NCBI GenBank assembly: GCA_020064725.1
Contig: JAGTWJ010000013.1
Coordinates: forward strand, 558,001 to 622,000
Length of the DNA: 64,000 nt
Reading direction: 5' to 3'
Source: Drechslerella dactyloides
Taxonomy: Eukaryota > Ascomycota > Orbiliomycetes > Orbiliales > Orbiliaceae
Each line of letters opens with the position of its first letter. The first letter of the stretch is position 1. The notes under the pieces are model-generated. The model ran no database searches, had not been told where the DNA came from, and saw only the letters and a list, made by a program, of their open reading frames with translations. Position numbers and translations under genes: made by a program. Below are positions 22,701-34,200 of this stretch, piece after piece.

Positions 22701-23990
22701 CATCGTGTAGAACTTGAATTTAAACCCGATCAGTTGTGCAGCGACCTTGTTTCCACCACGCCGGGTAAGCAAGTCGACACCATCCTTGTCCTGAACCAGA
22801 GCTTTGAATCCGTCTCGTTCGAGACGATCGAAGAAATCATCATCTTTGAACAGGGGATTGTCCTCCGGCGAAGCGGTGTTGGTCGGCCACCATTCGCTCT
22901 CTTTGAGGAGTTGGATAAAGAAGCGGTAATTGGCGACCACGCCGTTAGCGAAAACATCCAAGATGATGTCGAGCACGCGATTCGGATCCAGGTCAAAACA
23001 TCCTATCAAAGACCTGACGTTGTCTAGCGTCTCGCCCACTCGTTCCAAGGGTCCAGCGCTGTATCCAGCCATGAAGACCTCCGTGATGAGCTTTGAGAAA
23101 CCTTCGGATTCTTCACGTGACAGGTTGTACTTCTGCACACGGTAGAGCATGTTGGTTTGGACCTTGATCTGTCGGCTCTTGAAACTCGTGCTGACAAGAC
23201 TGAGAGCTACCAGGAGATTATCCTGCAACTGCAGACGTGCCTCGCCGCGAGAGATGTAGTCCGGGATTAAGGGTGCGACCATCATTGTGAGATTGTTCGT
23301 GCAGTCGTAGAGCGGAATGGTGTCGAGGAGGAGGTCGGGGATTTTGAGGGCCGTTGTGGTCTCGGCACCATCATCGGATGCGTCTCTGTTAGATTTGATG
23401 GAATCAATGAAGACAGTGGCAGCAAGCCCAGGAGCAATCCTGCCATCAAGGCCGGCTTGAATAACTTCCTGAATGATGACCATTGTGTTTATATAGTTAC
23501 CCGTTGCAGCCGTTGTGACGATTTCAGCCACGACCTCGGCCTGGCCACCGGCGGACCAGGTTTCCAGACGTGCTGGGGTGATGTGTTCCCATAGCTTGCT
23601 GCTACCCGCGGAGCTGTTGATCTCGGGAGCCTGAGGGGTAGGCGGGACAATTGGCGCTACGGGGACTGGAGAAGGTGCCGCCATCCTGGGAGGAGCTGGA
23701 GTAGGAATCGGCGGAGCTTGAAACTGATGTGATTGCGCGTAGTTGTTACCGCGAGGAGATTGTGCGTTCGACTGCGAAGAGCCGGGTCGCGATTGCTGAT
23801 GACGTCCGGGTCCTCCGCGATCGCTGTAGTTGGAACCGCCTCGGCCGCCGCGGTTGGGGTTTTGCATTCGTCGATTCTGGTTTTGCTGATCCTGGTCTCT
23901 CGGCGGAGGTGGTCGTCTCTCGTGGCCCGGTGAGGATTGATAGTAATCTCCAACGTGGCCCCGTTTCCTCTTTCCACCGCCAGGAGGCAT
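16779..23990 (-). CDS. THO2: THO complex subunit Tho2 (THOC2)
   Basis: Four exons: 23990-21350, 21293-19489, 19431-19283 and 19230-16779. All three introns (21294-21349, 19432-19488, 19231-19282) have good donors (GTATGT, GTAAGT, GTAAGT) and matching phases. The sum is 7047 nt, 2348 residues, the usual size for fungal Tho2. The N-terminus is basic and glycine/arginine-rich, followed by the long helical THOC2 N and middle domains (for example LATFCGRLYKRYPELDPHPI just after the first junction). From about residue 1530 the protein is disordered and very rich in RD/RE/RG repeats and proline. Tho2 is the scaffold of the nuclear THO/TREX complex, which couples transcription to mRNP assembly and export and limits R-loops. 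It shares a 1.3-kb divergent promoter with ATG3. See the separate entry for the open extension after its stop. Confidence 0.93.
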
Positions 23991-25285
23991 GGTGGGGTGT
24001 GTATTATCGATTGAGTGTGCTGCGTCGTCCGCACCTGCGCGCGCGCGTGTTATCCCGGCAAGATGCTAAAGGCCGTAGGATTCTTGTCGTCGTCGTAGCT
24101 TGCGACGGAGCGTGTGAGTGTTCGAAAGATTGGATAGCGTCTCAGCGGGCGAGCATTAAAAGGATAATGCAGGGCAAAGCTGAAGTCTACAATGTCATTC
24201 CGAGGAACCGAAAGAAGAGTGAGGTCGCAGACCGTCAGTTGATGCATGCGAAAGGAACCGCTGGACGAGAAGGAGCGTGCAGAACAGAAGCCAGCAGGAG
24301 AGCCAGAGGAGAGCGTGCTGGACCAGGGAAGGAAGGGAGAGACTGCAGGATGAGAGAACCAGGTCGTCAGCCACATGTTTCCGGAGTGAGCAGCCGTGGA
24401 CGACGACGAAGCGGAATGGATTGGATTGAGGTGATTGAGATGAGATGAGGAGGCCGGACGAACCAAACAAGTAGGATATCGTTAGAACGCTATCGTATGA
24501 GAGCGGCGGATGGCGATCCGCGGCAATGCAGAAGAAGAGAAGAAAGAGACGGGACGAGAAGCCGCGGGCAAAAGCACGGAGCCGATGCCGAAGAAAGAGA
24601 ATCGAAAGAGCGGAAACGTAAACAAAGATGCGGGCGTGAGAGCGAGATCCGGCGAGGGGAGAGCCGAGAGAGAGAATGGCCAGCGATAGGAGGAGGAGCT
24701 ATCGGCGGGCGAGGATGGTGTCGATGCGGGGAAAGTGGGATGGTGGGTGGTGGATGGCGGGTTTGGTGATGGTGATGGGAAAGTGTCGACGGGAGGGAGG
24801 ACGGGACGGATGGATTGGATGAGGCGATGGATGGCGAATCAGGCGGCTGATTCGCCGGGCGCGTCTGCGTTGCGTTTGGCCGCGCGCAACACGCCGCGGA
24901 AAACAAACGCCGCGACGGTCACATGACCCCAATTTCCTCTCTCGAATTGGGCAATTGGGATTGACGACAAACGCAACGCATTGCAACAGCAACAACGCAG
25001 AGCGTGACTCGCAGCACATGGATCCTGCTGCTGACCCGCCACGTGACTCCCTCTCTCGACCACACCAGCCTGTGCGACCACTCATCCTCATCCTCAACCT
25101 CCTCCTCCTACTCATATACAATACAACCCTCCGATACCCAAGATACCCCCATCTACAGCATCACCACTCCGTCCTCCAGCATCCACAGCTCCCGCCAACA
25201 GACATAAGCCAGACTAACCATCTACCAGTTCCCCTCAGCTATCACCCCGCAGCTGGAAACCTCACCCCGCCTCGTATACCCCGCG
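23991..25285. promoter_or_regulatory. Divergent promoter between THO2 and ATG3
   Basis: A 1.3-kb divergent intergenic region. Two bHLH/Cbf1-type elements fitting RTCACRTG (on one strand or the other) are visible: GTCACATGAC at 24918-24927 and CACGTGAC at 25040-25047. CT-rich runs follow at 25080-25130, as is common near fungal transcription starts. Long spurious frames on both strands reflect purine/pyrimidine bias (GAAGAG-rich, 24490-24680) and were not called as genes. Confidence 0.5.
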
Positions 25286-26467
25286 ATGGCCGCCACCGTC
25301 CGCTCCCTCTTCTCCGACCTCCGCGACCGCATCACCCCGCCAACCCACACGTCCACCTTCCTCACCTCGGGCAAGCTCACCCCCGAAGAATTCATCTCGG
25401 CCGGCGACTACCTCGTCTACAAGTTCCCCACCTGGTCCTGGTCCGCCGCCTCCCCCGGCAAATCCAAGTCCTACCTCCCGCTCGACAAGCAGTTCCTCGT
25501 CACCAAGGGCGTCCCCTGCCACCGCCGCCTCGATGACAACTTTGCCGGCGCCGCAGGCCTCAACGACCGCGTCGTCGAAAACGACAGCGCCGTCGACGGC
25601 GACGACAACGAAGGCTGGCTGAGCACCGGCGTCACCAAGAACGAGGAGGAAGGCGCGTCCACCGCGCGGGACGTGCGCACCGTTGACGACAAGGGCCGCG
25701 TCGAGGAAGCCCCCGTCGAGGACACGGAGAGCATAGGCGACATGGAGGACGAGGAAGACGACTCCGAGGCCATCATCCGGGACAACGACCACACCAAGAC
25801 GTGCGTCACCATCATACCATACCATCCCTCATCCACCTATGCTAATTATTTGATATATGTATAGACCCCTCCGCACGTACACCCTCTACATCACCTACTC
25901 AACATGGTACTCCACACCGCGCCTCTTCCTCACCGGCCAGCACGGCGCAACAGCCACACCCCTAACCCACGCCGAAATGATGCAAGACATCGTCGGCGAC
26001 TACCAAGACAAAACCGTCACCATCGAAGAATTCCCCTTCCTCGACGGCAACCTCAAAATGCCGTCCGTCCACCCTTGCAAACACGCCTCCGTCATGCGCC
26101 TGCTGCTCGACCGCGCGAACGCCGCCGCGAAAGCAAAGAAGCGGCGCGAGGCCGAGGCCGCCGCGGGTACCTCGGCCGAGTCGAAGGAGGAGCGCGAGTG
26201 GGAGGAAATCGACTACAGCAAGACGCTCGCCGAGGCGACAGAGGAGGACAGCGACCAGCAAGGGCGTGCAGACGGCGGCAACCCCGTAAACTCCGACGAC
26301 GAGGCCATTCGCGTATGTCCCCTCTTTACTCCGACCATATATATACATAACATGCAGACATAAGCATACTGACATCACACCAGGTGGACCAATATCTCGT
26401 TGTCTTCCTCAAGTTCATGGCAAGCGTAACACCCGGCATCGAACACGATTACACAATGGGTCTATAA
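25286..26467 (+). CDS. ATG3: Autophagy E2-like conjugating enzyme Atg3
   Basis: Three exons: 25286-25800, 25865-26312 and 26384-26467. Introns are 64 and 71 nt with phases 2 and 0, giving 348 residues. The N-terminus carries the Atg3 signature (HTSTF, then GDYLVYKFPTWSW). An acidic flexible region covers about residues 105-170. The catalytic domain includes TYTLYITYSTWYSTPRLFL and the active-site motif VHPCKH with Cys243. Residues 284-287 (WEEI) fit an Atg8-interacting motif like that of yeast Atg3. The last exon encodes VFLKFMASVTPGIEHDYTM, the conserved C-terminus. Atg3 receives Atg8 from Atg7 and transfers it to phosphatidylethanolamine on the growing phagophore. It diverges from THO2 and converges on the GRAM/VASt gene. 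Confidence 0.97.
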
Positions 26468-27020
26468 CCACAGTGCTACCACCTTCACCAGCGTCCTTTG
26501 CATCACCATTAGCATCATTCCGTCTTAGTTTTTGTTGTCATTCTGTCTGTCGTCCGGTGTACTTTTCTTTGCGTTCACCCGTTGTCACATGCAGGAGTTA
26601 GTCCATACATTGCATTACATCACATTACACACGTTCATCGGTACGGTTTCTTGGCTTTTGGGAATGGTCACGCATGAATGAATACAATCCGGCTGAGGGC
26701 AGCCGGTAGATCACCCACATCATACACTGTAGCATGCATCCAGCGATAGAATCATCGACCATAGTAATAGCACTTTATGAAACGTCCAAATAGTAAAGAT
26801 AGAGTATATAACGGATGGACAAATAAGTACTTAATATACAAAGGAAACAAATGCTTCCCCATAGTTGCTACCCTACACCCCCACAGCATGCAACGGAACG
26901 CCGCTAACAAGAAAGTAACAAAAAAAAAAGAGGCCAAACTAAAATACAAAATACAAAGTGCACCCACGAATCCGACCAATAAAGAAAAAATATAATGCCC
27001 CAAACGCTTTTAACCCACCG
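26468..27020. other. Convergent 3' region of ATG3 and the GRAM/VASt gene
   Basis: AT-rich, no gene. AATAAA-like and A-rich motifs occur near 26915-26995. The T-rich complement lies just beyond the stop of the minus-strand gene. Confidence 0.5.
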
Positions 27021-30000
27021 CTACACACCAGGTACCACGGGCTGCCGGTCACGCTGCTCGTGCGCCCCGCAATTGCACCTCTTACACCCACACACTCCCC
27101 CCTCCGCACACCCACAGCCGCCTTCCTTCCTCGTCTTCCTACCACCCCCACAGCCACACCCGCCCCGCCTCGCCGCCTTCTTCTCCTCGTTCACCCGTCG
27201 TAGAACCCCCAGCCGCTCCTCGGTAACCCTGATCGCCTCGTCAACCTGCCGCTCGACCATCCGCTCGTCAGAACCGCCACTCTGCACGCGAATCGCCTCG
27301 CGCATTCCCGCAGCTTCACGGCTGTACCGCGCGCCAACCCGATCGTCGAGGCCGAGGACGGCGTTGACGCCAGCGCGGTCCTCAAGCCACTCCCACAGCC
27401 CGGCCTCCTCGCGCAGCCACATCTCCTGCAGGATCTCGCGCTCCGTCTTACGTAGCGCTCCGCGGTGCGGGCCGCTGTACCCGTCGCCGAAGATCGCGCG
27501 GCTAATGCTCATTGCGAATAGCACAAGGACAAGCGTGACGAGGATGCCTGCGCCGAATTCGCCGACGAGCGTCGTGATGGGCTCCATGACGGGTGCGAGG
27601 ACGCCCCATTTCTGCGCGGCAGTAGCAGCAGCGGGGACGGGAATGGTGTTGGTGACAGCGGCTGCGGGGCCGGCGTCGCGGCCTTCGCGTCGCTTCTTCT
27701 TGCCCTTCGCGCCGGCAGCGATGGTTTTGCCCTTCGCGAATTCCCGGCGGAGGGCGTTCAGCAGGTCTTTCGTGTAGCTGATCTGTCCGTCCGACGCGCC
27801 CTTCTCAATAGGTCCTATCATCCATACTCGTTAATCGCTATACCACAAGATAACAATCGTAGAACTAAGAATGTGAGAAATACCTTTAATCCAGCTCTTG
27901 CCACTCCACTCCACCGTGCAGCTCATGATCAGCCGCGTGCCCCCGCCCTCACCCCACATCAAACACGTCCTCGTCAACACCTTGAACACACCACCACTCG
28001 GCACGTCCGGCGTCTGCGTGTACGTCACAACCGTCACCGCCTTCTCCATATCCTCCTGCTCGATGACCTCAGTGATCAGACACTTCGTCGACCGCGGGCC
28101 GATGCTCGCGTTCAGCGGCTTGATGTAGTTGAACGACCGCGCCTTCTTGCCGGGGTAGTCTGCGCTGTCCGCGAATTTCGCATCGTTAGGGATCGACAGC
28201 TGCTCCACCTTGACGTCCTCCGTGAGCAGACGGGTGAGGAACGTGTAGGATTCCGTGCCGTACATGGCCGCGAACACCTTGCCGAGCGGCGCGGCGATCG
28301 TCTCGTCGCACAGCGCGCGGTCGAGATGCGAGGCTTCGTCGCCGCAGGTGGTAGGCGCGTGCGTCGCCGGGCCGGGGAAATCGGTGGCCCCGGCGGCTCC
28401 GGCGTCCGCGCTGCCATTCGCCGCGTTCGCTACGGACGCGGCAGCTCCGACAGCCGATGTCGAAGCCTTCTTCGACACGGACTTGGCCATCGCGGGAGCC
28501 TCGTTCGCAGCGGGGGTATCATCCGGCCCGGAGTCGTCAGCCACGCTGTCGTAATCGTCGTCGGAGTCATACTCGCTGCCGTCCTCCTCCTCCTCCTCCG
28601 GCTCCTCGGAGATATTCTCGTCCTTCTCGTCGCCAAGCCGCGTGCCGTTCACGGTATCAATCAGATTCGGATGGATCGTCCGCCAGATGCCCAGGATCAA
28701 GTCGTACGTTGAATCGCGGCTGATGAACGACGCAAAGACGTTGCGGGCGTGCAGCGTCTGAATCATAATCGCATTGGGGATCACAAGCGCCGTGTTCTTG
28801 CGCTCGATCGCAACAATCTCATCGAACGAAATGACGAGGGTCGTCACCCATCCAAAGATGTTGCTGTGGAAGCAGATGTGCCCACTGGACACGTACATGC
28901 GGCCCTGCAGCAGGATCTCCTTCTGCAGCGCGCAGCCGTAGTCTTCGATGAGCTGGTCTTCCAGCGGGACGCTCTTGAACAGCGTGTGGAAGTCCTTGTT
29001 GCGGCGGTGGCTGGCCGCGGCGAACGTCGTCGTCGCTCGAACGATCGGTATGATGGGTGTGTCGGAGCTCTGCGTGGCGGCACTCGCGCCTCGTTCGCGC
29101 TTCTTCCGGCTGTTGTGACGGCCAAGGATGGATCGTCCGCTATCTGACCGCTGCCGGCCGACCGTCGCCCCCTCCGTCTCCTCGGCGAGCGGGGTCTGCG
29201 ATGGCGTGCCCGTAGCCTTCTCGTAGACGACGGTGTCGAACGACTTGTCCTGCAACGCGCCACCGGCGGACTTTGGTATCTGCCCGATCTCCTCATCCTT
29301 CTCCCCGGTCAGGCCGAGGCCGTGCAACAGCGCGGGTTCCGGCATCTCGATGCCAGCGGTGTTTAGTCGGTTCCGCGCGTCAGCAGGGGCAGGCGACGCA
29401 ATCCCCAGCGAGCCAAGGCTCAGCTCCCCCTGACCCAGTGTTTCGACGGCGAGCGGTTTGCGGTCCTTGCCGTCCACGATCAGCAGGCTCACTTTGCTCG
29501 ATGGAGTCGGCTGCAATGATGTAGGTTCTTCTCCGGCGTTCGGGAGGTTGGTGTTGCCCGTTGATTCCCCCTTCTTCACCTTACCTCCAGGCGCTAGCGA
29601 CGTGTTGGCAATCGTATTGCTCAATTGGGAAGCTGCTGTTTGTGCGGCTGAGAACATATTGCTGAAGAAGCCCGTCGCAGCATTGCCGCCTCCTGGGGTT
29701 CCAACAGTCGGTGTCTGTTGCGGGGTAGGGACTTCGATGGTCGGGGTCAGCGGTTTGCTGCCTTCCTCCGGGTATGTTGATTGCGAGAGTCTGCTGGGCA
29801 CCTTGCTGACGCTGCTGCCCCTTGCTCGCCGGGCAATAATATTGGGAGCCGCCGAGGCCGCAACTGCTGGTTCGATGGGCGTGGGGGGCGTTACCACCGT
29901 ATCGGGTTTAGTGAGGGTCAGTGCCGCTTCGGTGGCCATAGCGGTGGTGATCGGGCCGGGACGGAGAACGGAGGCGGAGGAGGCTGCAGCAGCGGCGCCG

Positions 30001-31220
30001 GCGCCGGCGTCATCGGCTCCAGAGCCGGACGTGTTGCTGTTCGTGCTGTCGGAGCGTTTCTTGCCCTTGAGGCCGAGGAAGTTTCCTATGACGATGCCGG
30101 AGGCCAAGGTGGGCGTGGATGCTCCGCCTGGGGTGGGGGAACTGTCGCGGGAACCAGACGAGTGGGCGGGAGATGTCGACCGACGGACGGGCTTCCCATC
30201 CGGTGTGACCTGGAGCTGCGTGGAGCGCGAGGAGAGAGACGGGTCTTCGAAGGAGGTTGAGATGCTGATGGGGAAGGTTGGCGTGGCCGCGAGAGCTTTG
30301 GAACCAGGCTCCGGCGCAACCAGCCCTGGCTCGAATGTGATCGCAACCCTATTCATGAACAAGAAACGAGGCCAAATTTGCCAGAAGCTGTCAGCGAGAC
30401 GTCCGCATGGTGAATTGATGTAATATGATAAGAGCAGCGATGAGAGATATAAAAGCTTGCAGGGGGGAAGGGTCCAATGAGAGTTCAACGAATTGACTTT
30501 TTTTGGCCTCGCGGACGGCGCGGAGGAAACAAGAATAAAAAAGAAACGGCAGCGGGTCCCTGATCTATACCAGGGATGCACCGACCCCCCTCTCTCTCCC
30601 TCTCATTGTGGACAGAAATTCAGAGAGGGTACGAGGGAGCGATTGGGTGGGATGCCCATAAGGGACGCCCCGCAATGCTCCCGTCAGAAGGGGGCCAATC
30701 GAGTCGGGTAAGTCGAGCCCCGCGATGCCGACGAGTCGCGGGTACGAGATACGGAAAAGCGAAAAAGGGAAGCGAAGGCTTACCCGTCATGGTCGGTCGT
30801 ATCGGTCGAGGCCTCGCTCTGGAGGCTGCCGGTCACGCTGTTGCGCCGGCTGAAGCTTGGCAGCTTTGAGGCAAAGATTCCAGCGGATGGTCCATCCCCG
30901 GACGAGAAGAGGCCTCCGTTCTCCGCGGCCTCCTTTCGCTCCTTGCGTTCGGCGCGTCGTTTTCTGATCTTGTCGATAACGCTGGTGGAGCTCTTGACGG
31001 AGGCGTTCTCGGTGGAGGAGAGGGAGAGGGACGACTGGTTGCCAGCGATGGTGAGGTTCTGAGAAGACTTCTTCTTCTTCGCGCGGGAGAGGGCCCGCGA
31101 TATGGGCGAGCCGGAGCCGGCATCTGGGGCGGAGACGGTGGTTGTGATGGAGGGGACCTGTGGCGAGGAGGGGAGCGATGTTGTCGAGGCGGACATGTTT
31201 GCGGCGGCGGGCGGTGGCAT
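27021..31220 (-). CDS. GRAM/VASt (StART-like) membrane-contact-site lipid-transfer protein, Lam/Ysp2 type
   Basis: Three exons: 31220-30784, 30348-27884 and 27814-27021. Introns are 435 nt (30349-30783) and 69 nt (27815-27883), phases 2 and 1, giving about 1231 residues. An alternative start is Met at 31196. Residues 1-580 are disordered and serine-rich. A GRAM domain follows at about 590-700 (DFHTLFKSVPLEDQLIEDYG, then LLQGRMYVSSGHICFHSNIF). A VASt domain spans about 815-990. One transmembrane segment (GAGILVTLVLVLFAMSI) lies near 1057-1073. Lam proteins sit in the ER at plasma-membrane, vacuole or mitochondrial contacts and move sterols. The tail after the membrane segment is unusually long (about 150 residues) and ends in a cysteine cluster with repeated C-x-C pairs (GCGC, GCGC, CGC, CNC). 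The long first intron could hide a small exon. Confidence 0.85.
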
Positions 31221-34200
31221 ATAATACGCCCGCGAGCTGTATCTCTCGTCGTGGATATCGAGCGAACACCAGACGAGATGGTACACCCGATATGATGAAC
31301 CGATACGATAAGATGTAGTCCAGAGATAAGATGGTAGAATGCGATCCGGCCGTCGTCGTCTTTTGAGCGGGTCGCCTGTCGTCTGCCGTCAGGTCGCTGC
31401 TCAGCTAGTTCCAGGCGGTGATATGCATCCCAGCCCGACGGCGGAGTCGTCCGTTCTTTCGGCAAACCGGAGCAGGAGGTCCGACGGCGGAGCAAGGTCG
31501 AAAGCTAGGTGCTGACGGTCGACGGAGAACCAGCTCGCCAGACGAGAACCGAGCGAATGGATCGAAGGTACGCAACTTGGTCGAGAATCGATCGATCGGT
31601 GGAATGCAGTGCGATACGGCGGGAATGGAGGAAGGGAAGAAGTCGAAGGGGCGACGAAGAAGGATCGATTAATCAATCAATCCATCGCTGCGGGACGCAC
31701 GGCTGACAGACGGACAGACATGAAGCAAGTCAACGTTAACGGCTGCAGCCACCGCGGGAGCCTTGTGAGACAGACAGACACCAGCCCGTCTTCCGTCTTT
31801 GCATCGCGACAGTATCACCACCGCTTCTTATTACTCCTGCCGTCTCGTCTCGCCCCGGACTCCATACTGCATTACATTATATCGCCCTCGATCGTGCTGC
31901 CGCGCAGGCAGCTGCCGATTCCATTACCTGAGCATTCCCTCAGCCACGCCAACAGACCGACACGCCATCCGTCCAGCCATCGATCCGTCGACAAGCCAGG
32001 CAACCGGCCACGATGGAAGAAAACTTGTCACCGTCTCCGTACTGTCACTGTCACTGTCACCGAGCATAGCGCATTCGCAGCTGCATGCATGCAGGCAGCG
32101 CACGGCACGCATTCAGGCTGAGGTACGTTCACCCTAGCCTACTAGCCTCGACGACTGGAGAATGCAGAGGCATCCTGCAGCTAGCTAACGTTACTGGGTG
32201 CTCGTCCCCAGCTCGAGGTCTTGGCGGGGCTGCTTGTTTCGCCCGCGGACGAATCGGGCGGCGGGCCTCGAGTGTCACAGCGGGCCACGCTCGAATGGCA
32301 ATTATAGATCCGCTGGCTTTTCGCTATAACGGCAGTTCCAGATGGTGCTTTTGATTTGACGGGGGCCCTTTTTTCACGCTGCTGCGACGGCCGCAGATGC
32401 AGCGTGTGTCGGTCTAGTGCCCTTTTCGTCTAGTTCGCTCGTCCTGTCAAGACGTGCGTACGAAAACCGCAGCTGCAGCTGGGATCACGATCAGGCGTGC
32501 ATGCTTCGCTCGCTCGCTCTTTCGTCTCATCTCGACAGTCCGGTGATAAATTATGTCCGGCAGTTCTTGCTTCCGGAACACCTACCGCAAGCAACTCTTG
32601 TCGACGGGAATCCTAATCCGCGGACAGCGACGTCCCGAGACCGGCCGACGAGACACGCCGGCCCGCTGCATGGCAGGCAGCACATTACTTACACCCGCCA
32701 TGCGGATGCCGCCTTCAATATAACTGGAAACGTAACGGGGCTCGCGATGGACGCCGTCGGGTAACAATGCTGCTTCCAGTCAACCGTCCACCTCCCGCCG
32801 TTTCATCCACCGGGCTAGCACACGGCACAGCCATCAATAGCACCTGCGACGGCCAGTTCTTCTAGATCCGCAGGCAGCAGGGGTCGCGTCGCCGAGTTCA
32901 TAACGTTAGGTAGCTATCCGCACGACGTTCCACCAGATTTACCCAACATTCCAGATCTATCATTCATGAACTCGCGGAATAGGTGCACCTCGTGATCGAT
33001 TACCTATTCTCGGCCTTCCAATATCTGGGCCCGGAATAGTTGTCTACGTAACTATATCGAGACACCGATGGTATATACGCATCCCTCTGACGAATGCGCG
33101 ATATATTACACAATGTATGATGTAACACAGCCTCTGCCAGGCCGACTTGGCTCGAGCTCGTTGATATCGACCGCGTTTCGAACGAGAAATGCCAACCGCT
33201 GTGGTCGTCCTACTCGTCGACGCGTGTGTCTTCATATCTTTACGTACGGCTACCTGGCGATTGATAACGTACGCACTCGTATTCCATATGCACATAGCTT
33301 GCTGCGGTCAATCACATTACCCGGACGTCGTCACACCCGCGAGCTCCCAATGGAATAAATCACACCATCACCCGTACTATAGTCGCCAAGTTCGCGAAAG
33401 AACTTGGCCAGCCACGAGATGAAATATAAAATGAAAAACATCATACCCATCACGGCACCTCTCGCGTGGCCGCAAAAACGTGGCTGGCAGCGCAAAAGTA
33501 ACCCGCGATCGCCAACATCACATTTAATCCTTCGTCCACAATCTTCGCGATTTCGAGTGCGAAAATTGTAGTAGCGGTGAAAATATCATCGCAGCTGCGC
33601 AGTCGCATGGGCTCACGGCGGCATTAAACTCGCATATCACACCACTCACTCGCTCGAACGATCGTGCGACTTAATTCCACCGCCGTTCGAATTGATGTTC
33701 CATCCTGTCGCCTGCGGGCCATTGCAGCCTGCGCCTACATGCAGATACATCGCACATCCACTCATTCACCCATACATGCATGCATGTAGTATACATGATA
33801 CATACCACATGCTTCTTCTGTATTTGTATTATGAAGTCCAGCTGCTCGGTAGCTATGGAGTAGCTACAACAATGAGCAAGAAGGAGGACGAAGAAGTACG
33901 TACGTAATTATAGAATGGAGAGCTGCGGTGCATGCTGGTCCGGGTTGCATCGAGGCACCGGTTCACCGATTCGCTGCTCGACGGAGTGTAAAAATTTCAG
34001 TTCACTCATGATCAGACACGCGCAGCGCACGCGAGTGCCATCCCATGGCTATTTTAAGCCGTATCCTTCTTGCGTCCTCAGTATTCGCGCACGTTCCTTA
34101 CAAACAGATACTAGGACATGTCTTCACGTGAAATCAGTACTTGAAGTGTTCAAGCTAGTAGAATTTTCTGTTTGGCCAAGCTCGGTGGCTCAGTAATCGC

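Noticed and set aside
24050..24906. Several 90-240 codon frames between THO2 and ATG3
   Set aside because: Purine-rich on one strand and Ser/Pro/His-rich on the other; no family, signal or splice pattern. Treated as promoter DNA.
25262..25825. Minus-strand frame of 187 codons
   Set aside because: Antisense of ATG3 exon 1, Val/Ala/Gly-rich as expected for a shadow of GC-rich codons.
29458..30423. Plus-strand frame of 321 codons
   Set aside because: Antisense of the serine-rich part of the GRAM/VASt gene, no domain, and the sense frame has clear domains.
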